A stretch of DNA of 47,567 nt from Rickettsia sp. (GCA_015657545.1 JADHZC010000001.1:154021-201587); one strand, 5' to 3'. Positions 26,771 to 36,108 are shown, counted from the first letter of the stretch. Program-made: numbers and translations. The notes: generated by a model from the letters alone, not told the origin.

Positions 26771-26997
26771 GACTTATGGTTTTTCCTCAAGGATTAGCGG
26801 ATATAGAGGTGAACAGCATAGGACAACTTATTGTTGTACCAAAAGCAAATGTAAAAGAGGCTTTGTTTATAAGCTTTATTACAGACAAAAAAACAGTGCA
26901 AGATTTATCTATTTTGTTCGTAGACAAAAAACCAGAAGTTGTGCATATCTTAAGTAAAAATTCTTTAAAAAAAGATGAGGTAAAAAATGAGAGGTAA
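26752..26997 (+). pseudogene. TraK-like conjugation protein fragment
   Basis: Open from a stop at 26752; the first Met is at 26776 and gives 73 residues. LRLMVFPQGLADIEVNSIGQ, then a strand-rich stretch ending LSILFVDKKPEV, resembles the N-terminal beta domain of TraK, the secretin-like outer-membrane component of F-type conjugative type IV secretion. TraK is normally about 240 residues and has a signal peptide, so this would be a fragment. It overlaps the next gene start (26987) by 11 bp, which suggests the two were coupled in the original operon. The match is by pattern only and family assignment is tentative. Confidence 0.35.
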
Positions 26998-27290
26998 AAA
27001 AATTTTTTTCAAAAAGTTTCAATGTCTGTTAGGAATCTTAATGCTGTATTGGATTTATTGTGTTTTATTTGTAGACGATATTTTCGCAAATTCTAATGCA
27101 AATTTACATGCTCAGATAGAGCAAATACAAAAATTTAGCAATGATTATCTAAAAAAAATTGGTCTTACGGGTGGCAACTATTCTTGGCTCTGTTTGGGCG
27201 GCTATTAAAGGTAATTTGAAGCATTGGTTGCTATTTGTAAGTTTATTCCTTGTGGATCATTTTTTTCATTTCTAAAGGAGGTTCTTTATA
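26987..27290 (+). pseudogene. Frameshifted conjugative-pilin-like gene (TraA/VirB2 type)
   Basis: The first frame gives a signal-like N-terminus (hydrophobic LLGILMLYWIYCVLFV, then DDIFANSNANL) up to KKIGLTGG. Then +1 frame: RVATILGSVWAAIKGN; then a third frame: ALVAICKFIPCGSFFSFLK. Joined, this makes a short pre-pilin: a signal peptide, a polar segment, and two hydrophobic helices separated by a Lys-Gly-Asn turn, which is the architecture of F-type TraA and TrbC/VirB2 pilins. Two frameshifts mean it is broken. With the TraK-like fragment just before it, it points to a lost integrated conjugative element of the kind known in Rickettsiales. Confidence 0.4.
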
Positions 27291-27988
27291 AAAGCATAAA
27301 AATTCTATTCTCAAACTTAGCAAATTCTCTTTGGCTATTATATATAGATAATTATATAGATAATAATTGTTTTTTTAGAGTAATTTTTATTGTTTTTTCT
27401 GTCAAATATAAGTTTCTCTTGAGTTTATAAGTTTTACCTCATAATATGCTTTACAGGTATTTTAGAGATAATGGAGAAAGAGCATTACTTTGTATTTCTT
27501 GTATAACAACAATTCCAAATAATGAATGGACTATCACTGAAAAAGTAATCAACTGAATAGCCTAGTTTCTAATATTAAATTCCTTGCGCTCAAATATTTA
27601 AATATCTGTTTTATAGTTTTCTTTGATTCCAAATCTTATATGTGAGTTATTGCTATTTTTTTTATTTTTATATCTGTTAATAATCTTTGTAATAAGCTTA
27701 TTTGATGTATCGTGATAAAATTTGAGTAATAAATATAAGGATATTTTAATCTTTAAGTGATAATTTTTGTTAATTTTGTAGAATATATAATATCAAGATA
27801 TTTAATGTATTAAGATTTTTAAAACAGTTTTAACTTGTACAGCTTTGGATAACAAGAGATTAGTTATATAATATTTAAAGTTAAAAATATATATAAAAGA
27901 TAAAATGTAAAAATTAATAATAAAATTTATTATAATAATCTTTTAAGAGGATAGATTTATACATTTTCTTATGATGAAAAGTAAATTT
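27291..27988. other. Non-coding region after the conjugation remnants
   Basis: No convincing gene. A short frame at about 27447-27556 (beginning MLYRYFRDNGERALL) has the look of a protein fragment but matches nothing I recognise. The rest is AT-rich and broken. It probably contains further debris of the conjugative element and the 3' flank of rlmE. Confidence 0.3.
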
Positions 27989-28645
27989 TTATTGTTTTTC
28001 AAGAGCTATAAGATATATTTCTTCAGACTTTTTTTGGCTTGATTTTGGTTTAAAATACTTAATATACTTAAAATTTTTGGTTAACACAACCTTAAGTTTT
28101 TGATCTATACTAGAATGAAAAATCTTTGATATAAAGTTGGCTTTGAGAGATAATGTTCTTAAAGCAAAATCTAAAATATTCTCAAACATATTCATCATTC
28201 TTGATTGGTCTATATTTTTATTGCCAGAAAAATTAGGTGCTATATCGGATATTATTAAATTAATGATTTTGTCATTTATAGCTTCCAAAATCTTATTTTG
28301 AACTTTTTTATCTAAAAAATCTCCTTGAATGAAAGTTACATTTGGGATATTTTGCATGTGTAATATATCAACGGCAAATAGTTTGGATTGAGTATTGGCT
28401 AATTTTTTTGATAATATCTCAGACCATCCTCCTGGGGATGATCCTAAATCTAACACATTATAACCTTTTTTTAAGATGTGGAATTTTTTATCAATTTCTA
28501 TTAATTTATAAGCTGATCTAGATCTATATCCTTCTTTTTGACTAAGTTTTACGTATGGATCTCTCAAATTACGTAATATCCATCTTGTAGAAGAAGAAGA
28601 TTTTTTTATTTTATTAGATAATATTTTTTTATTCATAAAAATCAT
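27989..28645 (-). CDS. rlmE: 23S rRNA (uridine-2'-O-)-methyltransferase
   Basis: 218 residues. The FtsJ/RlmE pattern is present: SRSAYKLIEIDKKF with the conserved catalytic Lys, SAM-binding DLGSSPGGWSEIL, then FIQGDFLDKK, LIISDIAPNFSGNKNIDQSR with the catalytic Asp, and a C-terminal KPKSSQKKSEEIYLIAL with the Lys and Glu of the K-D-K-E tetrad. It methylates the ribose of U2552 in the peptidyl-transferase centre. The ATG overlaps the nusB stop (TAATG), so translation is coupled; a second Met three codons in is an alternative start. Confidence 0.93.
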   Translation of the reverse strand: MIFMNKKILSNKIKKSSSSTRWILRNLRDPYVKLSQKEGYRSRSAYKLIEIDKKFHILKKGYNVLDLGSSPGGWSEILSKKLANTQSKLFAVDILHMQNIPNVTFIQGDFLDKKVQNKILEAINDKIINLIISDIAPNFSGNKNIDQSRMMNMFENILDFALRTLSLKANFISKIFHSSIDQKLKVVLTKNFKYIKYFKPKSSQKKSEEIYLIALEKQ

Positions 28646-29145
28646 TAAATGGTTTTTTCTTCTATTTTTGCATAAGAGTCTAATACAAAATTTATAAAAC
28701 CAATTTGATAATGGTCTAAAAGCTCATTCGCCAAAGTAGTATATTCATTAATTACTATTTTAAAAGATAGTTTACCTATGTATTTTAGTTCACAAATAGC
28801 AGGTCTTAAGATAGATAGAATTAAAATATCTATTTTATCAGATTTTTTATTGCATTTTGAATAAATAATTTGATCAATAAAGGGTAATTTTTCTACTATT
28901 AGTAATATAAGTTCTTTATAATATTTTATATTAGGTATAATTTTTATGTTAGGATACTCATGAAAATGATCACTGAATATTTCGGGTTCAGAATAATGTT
29001 CATGTATGAAGTTTGAGGCTTCTTTCATTGTTTCTTTAATAGAAAATATTTTATGTTCTTTATATAGTAGTGAGAAAAAGAATTTTTGATACAAAAATTG
29101 TATAACAGCTAATCTTGATATAATTTTTTTATTCAATTGTTTCAT
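28645..29145 (-). CDS. nusB: Transcription antitermination protein NusB
   Basis: 166 residues, all helical, with the NusB shape: SRLAVIQFLYQKFFFS near the start, DKIDILILSILRPAICELKY in the middle, then KIVINEYTTLANELLDHYQIGFINFVLDSYAK, the conserved INEyveLAK-xf-x-FVNgvLdkia motif. NusB binds BoxA RNA with S10 in rRNA antitermination. It lies between addB (12 bp gap) and rlmE (1-bp overlap). Confidence 0.92.
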   Translation of the reverse strand: MKQLNKKIISRLAVIQFLYQKFFFSLLYKEHKIFSIKETMKEASNFIHEHYSEPEIFSDHFHEYPNIKIIPNIKYYKELILLIVEKLPFIDQIIYSKCNKKSDKIDILILSILRPAICELKYIGKLSFKIVINEYTTLANELLDHYQIGFINFVLDSYAKIEEKTI

Positions 29146-29157
29146 GAAAAGTATTTT

Positions 29158-31875
29158 TTAAAAATTTTGTTCATATCTTCTTGAGATATGGGAAAAATTA
29201 TCATAATCTGACATATTCATTGATGAAGAATATTCACCTTTGTTGATGTAAAATTCTAGTAAACCTAATATAGATTTTTTATATTCTTCTAATTCTTCTT
29301 TGCTGAAATGCATTTCTTGTAAAGTTATGTAAGGAGAGTAGGAGTTAAGTTTTGCATATATTAAAGAAGAAATTTCTTTACATTTTATATTGAACCCTTC
29401 ATTTAGTAAAATTAAAGCCTCTAAAATGAGCTGAGGTGACATTCCTATTTTTACATCTTTTTTTGAAGGACAAGTTCCAGTTTTGAAGTCTAGTATAATA
29501 GCAGATTGATTTGTTGGATTAATCTCTATTCTATCAGCAATTGCTATTAAAGATGTGCTATGGCCTTTTATATTTAAGGTCCATTTTCCTTTAATTTCAG
29601 AATAAATTTTATTAAAATGACTATTTCTTCTTGTTTCATCAAATTCTATGAATTCATCTGCTAATGCCAAAACTCTTTGCAAATAGCTTTCTTGACTATA
29701 AATCCCTAAATTTGAATTATTTACTATTTCCTGAGCAATATTCAAAAAATTCTCTTTTTTGATTTTTAAAGAATCAAAATTATAATTTCTATATAAACTA
29801 TATTTATGTATTATTTGATGTACTAAATTTCCGTATTTATCTGGTTCAAAATCATCATTAATATAAATTGTTGTTTTTTTTAGACCCAATATCTTTTTCA
29901 CATAAAAATTATAAGGAGATTTTATTAGTAACTCTAAATCTGTAATAGATATTTCTCTAGGAAAAATTTTGCTTTTAGCAATATTTTCACTAACAATGGA
30001 TATTGTTCTTTCTTCTTTTTTTGTTTCTAAATCTAATTTAGTGCAATTATGTGGGAAAAAATATAGCAATTTTTTTAAAAAATATGATTGGGATGTTTTA
30101 TTTCCTAAATGATTTTTTTTAGAAAAGCTGATAAATATATTAGGATTTACTAAATTTAAGCAAATATTATAGAATTCTTTTCCGAGTAATGTATATCCTA
30201 GATCTATTCCAAGGGATTTTTGCATTTCTAGATTCATCCAACTATTGTTTTTATAGGTAGAAGGATAATTTTCTTCATGAAAATCTGCAAGAAACAGATG
30301 TGTAAAATTTATAAGTCCAGCCTCTTCTGGCCTTATAATAAAGATATTTGCTGTAAAATTACTTTTCTTGCTGTATATTCTGTATCCTTTTAAAAATTCT
30401 TTTATCAAATATTTTACATTTATAGAATTCGATATATTTAAGTTAGATTCTATTTTTGTGATTGATGATATAGTTTCTTCAAAATTATAAGATTTGAATT
30501 CTTCCCATAAATTAGGGTAGATATTTTCAGCAGTGATTATTAATTCTTTTAAAATTTCATTTAATTTATGAGATTTTATGTGAGATTTTATTAAAAACAG
30601 GATGTTTTCTGACCAATTTAATATATCTTCACGTTCTAAACTATTTTTTAAAATGTGATGTAAGTCGTCAAGATTTTGAACTTTAAAAATAGGGTTTTTA
30701 GAAAAAAAATCGATTAATATAGCTGATTTCTCGTCTAAAAGAAATTTATGGCTTAATATATTTAGAAATTTTTGAATAGAAAATTCGTTATATATTATGT
30801 CAGATAATAGTATTATAAATTGGATAACAGAAGAATTTAAGATGTCAACACCAATTAAATCATAATATAGTATTTTGCGCATTTTTAATTGATTAATAAG
30901 AAATTCTTTAGCAAACATATTTTTAATAATAATTGCTATTTTGTTCTTATTTTTATCATTTTTTAGTATTTCTAGTATTTTGTCTGATATAAAATTATAC
31001 TCTTGTAGAGAAGTTAGAAATTCTGCAAAAAAAATGTTGATATTGGGTAAAAAATTATAAGATGTTAAAGATTGTTCTATAAAAAATATATTATGAAAAA
31101 AATCTTTAGGGGTAGGAGAATGATTATTTTTTTCAAGATAGTCAAAATTTAAATTTTGACTTAATTTTACCAATAGAGAAGAAATTTTGAATAAAGATTT
31201 TGAATAATCCTCTGTTATTTTTAAATTTTTAGGAAATGGAGGGAGAATAACATAAGAATTTTCTAAATGAGCTACATCTGTAAGAAATTTTCTATGATAA
31301 AAATCATCGTTTATGTATGTTATTATTATTATATTATTTTTCTTTACTGAAAGATGTTGAATTTTTTGTTGATATGAAAGAATTTGATTCTGAGCTTTAC
31401 TGATCAAGGATTTTTCTTTTAAATATGCTTTATATTCTAAATATATATGTTTTATGAATATATGCAGATTGTCCCAATAATCTTTATTTTCTAAATTTTT
31501 TAATATGTTAAGTTCATCAATATCTTTATTTTCTATTTCTATTTTATAAAAAAGATTAGCAATATCTGTACTAAGTTTCATAGCTTCAAAGATAGTGTAG
31601 TTATGTTTTGTATAAGAAGAAATAATTTTGGTTAAAATCAATTTTTCTTCAAAATTATTGATAACATTGCTTTGAATAAAAAATTCGTCAATTGAAACAA
31701 TCTTGATATTTCTTAAAAATTTAGGATCAAGCTGCAATTTGAATTCAGAACATAAAACTCCGTTTGGAAACATTATTTCTCCGTAAAAATTTTTTTCAAG
31801 AATTAGTTTTTTTACTAAATTGTATATTTCTCTTAAAAAATTTTTTTTAGAATGAGAAATGATTATATTATGCAT
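29158..31875 (-). CDS. addB: Double-strand break repair protein AddB (PD-(D/E)XK nuclease)
   Basis: 905 residues from the ATG at 31875. The frame runs 19 codons further upstream, but that part lies in a tRNA-Ala gene copy, so the later start is preferred. The protein resembles the alphaproteobacterial AddB type: an inactive helicase-like body (residues 1-650; FLADFHEENYPS resembles the family), then a C-terminal RecB-like nuclease with ISITDLELLIKSPYNFYVKKILG, YGNLVHQIIHKY and the active-site block ADRIEI...AIILDFKTGTCPS (Asp, Asp and Lys of PD-(D/E)XK). With AddA it resects double-strand breaks. addA is not in this window. No Walker A motif is visible at the N-terminus. Confidence 0.85.
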   Translation of the reverse strand: MHNIIISHSKKNFLREIYNLVKKLILEKNFYGEIMFPNGVLCSEFKLQLDPKFLRNIKIVSIDEFFIQSNVINNFEEKLILTKIISSYTKHNYTIFEAMKLSTDIANLFYKIEIENKDIDELNILKNLENKDYWDNLHIFIKHIYLEYKAYLKEKSLISKAQNQILSYQQKIQHLSVKKNNIIIITYINDDFYHRKFLTDVAHLENSYVILPPFPKNLKITEDYSKSLFKISSLLVKLSQNLNFDYLEKNNHSPTPKDFFHNIFFIEQSLTSYNFLPNINIFFAEFLTSLQEYNFISDKILEILKNDKNKNKIAIIIKNMFAKEFLINQLKMRKILYYDLIGVDILNSSVIQFIILLSDIIYNEFSIQKFLNILSHKFLLDEKSAILIDFFSKNPIFKVQNLDDLHHILKNSLEREDILNWSENILFLIKSHIKSHKLNEILKELIITAENIYPNLWEEFKSYNFEETISSITKIESNLNISNSINVKYLIKEFLKGYRIYSKKSNFTANIFIIRPEEAGLINFTHLFLADFHEENYPSTYKNNSWMNLEMQKSLGIDLGYTLLGKEFYNICLNLVNPNIFISFSKKNHLGNKTSQSYFLKKLLYFFPHNCTKLDLETKKEERTISIVSENIAKSKIFPREISITDLELLIKSPYNFYVKKILGLKKTTIYINDDFEPDKYGNLVHQIIHKYSLYRNYNFDSLKIKKENFLNIAQEIVNNSNLGIYSQESYLQRVLALADEFIEFDETRRNSHFNKIYSEIKGKWTLNIKGHSTSLIAIADRIEINPTNQSAIILDFKTGTCPSKKDVKIGMSPQLILEALILLNEGFNIKCKEISSLIYAKLNSYSPYITLQEMHFSKEELEEYKKSILGLLEFYINKGEYSSSMNMSDYDNFSHISRRYEQNF

Positions 31876-31890
31876 TGAAATGGAAAATTG

Positions 31891-31962
31891 TGGAGTTAGA
31901 TAGAATCGAATTGTCGACATTTTGAATGCCATCCAAACGTTCTACCACTGAACTATAACCCC
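31891..31962 (-). tRNA. tRNA-Ala (GGC), copy with damaged T stem
   Basis: Acceptor GGGGTTA pairs with TAACTCC and keeps the G3-U70 alanine identity pair. The anticodon loop ATGGCAT has anticodon GGC (complement at 31928-31930). Compared with the second copy, two bases of the T stem changed: GACAA pairs with CTATC and has two A-C mismatches. CCA is not encoded. It lies 15 bp upstream of the addB start. It may be a pseudo-tRNA or a weakly functional copy. Confidence 0.8.
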
Positions 31963-32127
31963 CAATAAATTACAAGGATACATTAAAATTACAAGGATAT
32001 ATTATATTAATTTTTATTTCAAGATTTTCTCATTGGTAAAAATATGTTATATCAAATTGTATATTTTTCTTAAAATTTTTTTTTTAGAATGAAAAATGAT
32101 TATATTATGCATTAAAATGGAAAATTG

Positions 32128-32199
32128 TGGAGTTAGACAGAATCGAACTGTCGACATTTTGAATGCCATCCAAACGTTCTACCACTGAACTATAACCCC
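32128..32199 (-). tRNA. tRNA-Ala (GGC), intact copy
   Basis: The same cloverleaf as the neighbouring copy, but the T stem GACAG/CTGTC is perfect. The anticodon stem is TTTGG/TCAAA with one G-U pair, anticodon GGC (complement at 32165-32167), the G3-U70 identity pair and discriminator A. CCA must be added after transcription. This is probably the functional gene of the duplicated pair. Confidence 0.92.
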
Positions 32200-32350
32200 A
32201 GTAAATTAAAAGGATACATTAAAATTACAAGAATATATTATTTTAATTTTTATTTCAAGATTTTTTCATTGGTAAAAATATGTTATATCAATAAATTGGT
32301 TTTTAGTGCATTTCTAATTTTAAAGGTTATTACCTATTTCAAAAAATTTA

Positions 32351-34345
32351 ATTAAAATTTTAGTAGCAAGAAATTTTTTATTTCCCTTATATTATTTTTT
32401 TGAAGGGGATTTATTGTCTTGTAATATCGGAAGGCTAGTAAAAGTACCTTTCAGAAACAATATGATATTAGGTATTATCTGGGAGGTAAATATCAGTAGA
32501 ACTGATATAATGTTTGATAGCAAAAAAATTAAATCAATTTTTCAAAAAAATTTATATAATTTTACCTTAGATCAGAAGAGGATTAAATTATTGAAATTTG
32601 TAAGCAGCTATTATGTTGCTTCTTTATCCTCTGTGTTAAAGTTGATTTTCCCTTTAAAGATAGATTTTTGGGATAATTTTGAAAAAAATGATGTTAAACA
32701 AGAGATTCTAGAAAATTATCAAGAATCCACATTTGCTCTTAAGATATTATCTCAAGATCAGCAAATTGCTTTTCAAACTATTTCTAATTTTTGTGATGAC
32801 AAACCTATTTTACTAAAGGGAGTAACTGGGTCTGGAAAAACTGAAGTATATTTTCATCTCATTGCTGAAAACATTAAAAAAGGAAAACAAACTTTGGTTT
32901 TAATGCCTGAAATATCTTTAAATCAGGATATTGTTAATAGATTTATTGAAAGATTTAATTTTAAGCCTGCTATATGGAATTCTAAAGTTACAAAAAAAAA
33001 AAAATATATGATTTTTTTAAACATAATATTAGGGAAGGAATTGATAGTTATAGGCACAAGAAGTAGTTTATTCTTACCTTTTAAAAATCTTTCTTTGCTA
33101 ATTGTGGATGAAGAACATGATAAATCTTATAAACAGGAATCCATTGTTAATTATAATGCGAGAGATATGTCTGTTTTATTATCAAAAATATATCAAAATA
33201 TAAAAATTCTATTACTTTCAGCAACCCCATCTTTGGAAACTTTATATAATGTTAAAATTGGTAAATATCAGTATTTATCTATTGATAAAAGATATAGCGA
33301 AATCAGTCTTCCTGAGATTAAGATAATAGATATGCGTAAATCTAAGATAACAAATCAATTTTGGCTATCTGAAGAATTGCTATTGTCTATAGTAGATAAT
33401 TTGAAAAAAAAAGAACAAATTTTGTTATTTCTTAATAGAAAAGGCTTTGCTAACATAATTGCATGTGAATCATGTTTTTTTAAATTAACATGTAAATATT
33501 GTTCTGCTCATCTTATATTACATAAAAAACGCCAAATATTAAAATGTCATTATTGTGGTTACAGAAGTTTAATTGTTAATTTTTGTCCTCAATGTAAAGA
33601 AAAAGATACATTAAAGACATTTGGTGCTGGAATTGAACAGATAGAGGAAAAAATACAAAAAATATTTCCTAGTAAAATTGTGAAAATGGTTAGTAGGGAA
33701 TTACAACTTTCTGAAATAGAAAAAATTGTTCATGATATGCAAGAAAATAAAATAGATATTCTCATAGCTACTCAAATTATCAGTAAGGGATATAATTTTC
33801 CTAATCTTACTTTGGTTGGAGTAATAGATGATGGATTAAGAGTCTATAAAGAAGACCTCAGAATTAATGAAAAGATATATCAGTTACTTACTCAAATAGG
33901 AGGTAGATCAGGTAGAAATATCAAAGCTGGAAAGCTTCTAATTCAAAGCTATGAATCTCAAACTAAAGTTTTGAAATTTTTACAAAATTATCAAGAAAAA
34001 GATTTTATAGAATATGAGTTAGAAAATAGAAAGATATTTCAATTGCCACCATTTACTAGATTGGTAAATCTTCTTTTTATGTCTAAATCTCAAGATATTT
34101 CATTAGAAATGGCAAAAAATTTTATAAAAAAATTTTTTGAAGTTGCTTCAGATATGAATATTAAAATTTTAGGACCGGTAGAATCTGTTATTTTTAAGAT
34201 ATCCAATTACTATAGATATAGAGTTTTGATAGTTGCAAAAAAGGATATTTTAATACAAAAATATATTGAATTATCTCTTAATAAAGTTCAATTAAAATCA
34301 AATGAATTTATAAAAATAGATGTTGATCCTCAAAATTTAGTATAA
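32351..34345 (+). CDS. priA: Primosomal protein PriA (replication restart helicase)
   Basis: 664 residues if read from the ATT at 32351. The first standard codon is a TTG at 32414, but the 21 codons before it (IKILVARNFLFPLYYFFEGD) are a good PriA N-terminus, so the gene very likely starts at the ATT or another unusual codon. Features: GRLVKVPF, Walker A LLKGVTGSGKTEVYFHL, DEEHD (DEAH box), SATPSLET, the zinc-binding region (CESCFFKLTCKYCSAHL, CHYCGYR, CPQC), FGAGIEQIEEKI, and motif V/VI GGRSGR. It reloads the replisome at stalled forks. It is followed by trmD after a 69-bp gap. Confidence 0.94.
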   Translation: MKILVARNFLFPLYYFFEGDLLSCNIGRLVKVPFRNNMILGIIWEVNISRTDIMFDSKKIKSIFQKNLYNFTLDQKRIKLLKFVSSYYVASLSSVLKLIFPLKIDFWDNFEKNDVKQEILENYQESTFALKILSQDQQIAFQTISNFCDDKPILLKGVTGSGKTEVYFHLIAENIKKGKQTLVLMPEISLNQDIVNRFIERFNFKPAIWNSKVTKKKKYMIFLNIILGKELIVIGTRSSLFLPFKNLSLLIVDEEHDKSYKQESIVNYNARDMSVLLSKIYQNIKILLLSATPSLETLYNVKIGKYQYLSIDKRYSEISLPEIKIIDMRKSKITNQFWLSEELLLSIVDNLKKKEQILLFLNRKGFANIIACESCFFKLTCKYCSAHLILHKKRQILKCHYCGYRSLIVNFCPQCKEKDTLKTFGAGIEQIEEKIQKIFPSKIVKMVSRELQLSEIEKIVHDMQENKIDILIATQIISKGYNFPNLTLVGVIDDGLRVYKEDLRINEKIYQLLTQIGGRSGRNIKAGKLLIQSYESQTKVLKFLQNYQEKDFIEYELENRKIFQLPPFTRLVNLLFMSKSQDISLEMAKNFIKKFFEVASDMNIKILGPVESVIFKISNYYRYRVLIVAKKDILIQKYIELSLNKVQLKSNEFIKIDVDPQNLV

Positions 34346-34414
34346 ATTATTTTAATAATGTTTTATTATTAAGCATTATCCATTATCCTTTTTTAAACAA
34401 TTGTTTTAGTAAAA

Positions 34415-35101
34415 TTGGAAATTATCGTTATTACTTCTTTTCCAGAATTGTTTCCAGGGCCTTTATCATACTCCCTTGTAGGGAAAGCATTAAAAAGAAA
34501 TTTATGGTCTTTAAAAATAATTAATATTCGAGACTATGGAATTGGTAAACACAAAAAAATAGATGATACAATGTATGGAGGAGGTCCAGGGCTTATCTTA
34601 AGACCAGATGTTTTAGAGAGAGCTATAGAAGAAAATAATTTAGATAAAACTCATATTTATTATCCATCTCCAAGAGGAAAGGTTTTCTCTCAAAAATATG
34701 CAATGGAAATTTCTAAAAAACAAAAAATATCATTTTTATGTGGTAGATTTGAAGGAGTTGACGAAAGAGTAATTAGGCATTATAATGCCGAAGAAATAAG
34801 TATTGGAGATTATGTTTTATCTAATGGAGAATTAGCTTGTTTTGTTATTCTAGATTCTGTTATTAGGTTACTTCCTGGAGTTATTGGTAATAACTTATCA
34901 TTAGAAAATGACTCATTTTCTTTGAATTATGAAGGAAAGGAGCTTCTTGAATATCCTTTATATACAAGACCAGCAAAATGGAAGGATAATATAGTGCCAT
35001 CCGTTTTATTATCAGGTAATGATAAGAAAATTTCTGAGTGGAAAAAAAACGAGTCTATTAAAATTACTAAAAAATTTAGGCCAGAACTATTTGAAAAATA
35101 G
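34415..35101 (+). CDS. trmD: tRNA (guanine-N1-)-methyltransferase
   Basis: 228 residues from a TTG codon at 34415. Diagnostic features are SFPELFPGPL, DDTMYGGGPGLILRPDV, YPSPRGKVFSQ, the trefoil-knot SAM site LCGRFEGVDERVI, and EEISIGDYVLSNGELA. It methylates G37 next to the anticodon of several tRNAs and prevents frameshifting. trmD is usually followed by rplS, as here (51-bp gap). The usual upstream partners rpsP and rimM are absent, and priA takes that place. Confidence 0.95.
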   Translation: MEIIVITSFPELFPGPLSYSLVGKALKRNLWSLKIINIRDYGIGKHKKIDDTMYGGGPGLILRPDVLERAIEENNLDKTHIYYPSPRGKVFSQKYAMEISKKQKISFLCGRFEGVDERVIRHYNAEEISIGDYVLSNGELACFVILDSVIRLLPGVIGNNLSLENDSFSLNYEGKELLEYPLYTRPAKWKDNIVPSVLLSGNDKKISEWKKNESIKITKKFRPELFEK

Positions 35102-35152
35102 TTCAAATAGATTTATATTGGACTCTTAAATAAATAAAATAAAGATATTATC

Positions 35153-35542
35153 ATGGTGAATTTTATAGAGAATTATCAAAAAGAAACAATAGATAAAGTA
35201 AATAATATACGTCAATTGCCCGATTTTAATGTAGGAGATACTATTATTGTACAAACTAAAATTGGGTCTCCTTCTAATCAAAGAGTACAGGCTTATCAAG
35301 GAGTAGTACTTTCTCGTAAAAACAGAGGTCTAGCTTCTTCTTTTGTTGTTAGAAAGATTTCTCATGGAGAAGGAGTAAATAAAAATTTTATGTATTATTC
35401 TCCTAATATAGTAGATATTCAAATTATACGTTATGGATCTGTAAGAAGGGCTAAACTTTATTATATCTCTCGTCTAAAGGGTAAAGCTGCTAGAGTGAAG
35501 GAAAAAATTGTTAAAAAATTTTCAAAGTCTTCTCATAAATAA
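35153..35542 (+). CDS. rplS: Large ribosomal subunit protein bL19
   Basis: 129 residues. It has the L19 pattern: PDFNVGDTIIVQTKI, QAYQGVVLSRKNRGLASSF, VRKISHGEGV, and SPNIVDIQIIRYGSVRRAKLYYISRLKGKAAR. It lies at the 30S-50S interface. It follows trmD and precedes ppa, probably one transcript. Confidence 0.96.
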   Translation: MVNFIENYQKETIDKVNNIRQLPDFNVGDTIIVQTKIGSPSNQRVQAYQGVVLSRKNRGLASSFVVRKISHGEGVNKNFMYYSPNIVDIQIIRYGSVRRAKLYYISRLKGKAARVKEKIVKKFSKSSHK

Positions 35543-35586
35543 AAAAGTAAAAATTTTAGTAATCAATTATAATTTCAATAAATATT

Positions 35587-36108
35587 ATGTTAAAAAATAT
35601 TCCTGGAATTAATAAGGATGGGTCTATTAATGTTTTAATAGAAATTCCGATGAACTCTCCTCCAGTAAAATATGAACTAGATAAATCTTCTTCCCTTATG
35701 TTTGTTGATAGATTTGTACAAACTTCTATGTTTTATCCTTGTAACTATGGCTTTATACCTAATAGTCATTCTAAGGATGGAGATCCTTTAGATGTTCTTG
35801 TTATCACCAATTTTCCTGTTATAACAGGAGCTGTTATAAAATCTAAACCTATAGCTATATTGATTATGGAAGATGAATCAGGGGTGGATGAAAAAATAAT
35901 TGCAGTTCCAACTTCTAAAATTGATAAATCATTTGAAGAAATAGATGATATAGATTCTTTAAGTAATAACTGGAAGGAAAAGATTACTCATTTTTTTGAA
36001 CATTACAAAGATTTAGAAAAAGGAAAATGGGTAAAAATTAAAGGATGGAAAGGAAAAAGTTATGCTCTTGATATTATTAATAATTCAATAAAGCAGAATT
36101 ATTTATAA
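35587..36108 (+). CDS. ppa: Inorganic pyrophosphatase
   Basis: 173 residues, typical of soluble family I. The signature DGDPLDVLV is at residues 64-72, with the metal-binding Asp residues. FVDRFVQTSMFYPCNYGFIP precedes it, and the C-terminal part has HFFEHYKDLEKGKWVKIKGW. It hydrolyses pyrophosphate to pull biosynthetic reactions forward. It stands between rplS and uppS. Confidence 0.96.
   Translation: MLKNIPGINKDGSINVLIEIPMNSPPVKYELDKSSSLMFVDRFVQTSMFYPCNYGFIPNSHSKDGDPLDVLVITNFPVITGAVIKSKPIAILIMEDESGVDEKIIAVPTSKIDKSFEEIDDIDSLSNNWKEKITHFFEHYKDLEKGKWVKIKGWKGKSYALDIINNSIKQNYL

Larger units (their letters stand above)
31817..32290. repeat. 237-bp tandem duplication containing tRNA-Ala and the addB 5' end
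   Basis: Unit 1 (31817-32053) and unit 2 (32054-about 32290) align along their whole length with few differences. Each contains one tRNA-Ala on the minus strand and, downstream of it, the first 20 or so codons of addB. In unit 2 these codons read MHNIIIFHSKKKILRKIYNL and then hit a stop. Confidence 0.92.

Noticed and set aside
26987..27208. Intact small membrane protein of 73 residues
   Set aside because: Joining the next two frames continues a pilin-like pattern, so this is the front part of a frameshifted gene rather than a complete small protein.
27224..27430. Open frame of 68 codons after the pilin-like remnant
   Set aside because: Its first part is the third frame of the broken pilin gene; the remainder is AT-rich readthrough with no family features.
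31876..31932. Upstream start for addB at 31932
   Set aside because: It would place the addB N-terminus inside the tRNA-Ala gene; the ATG at 31875 gives a sensible protein start.
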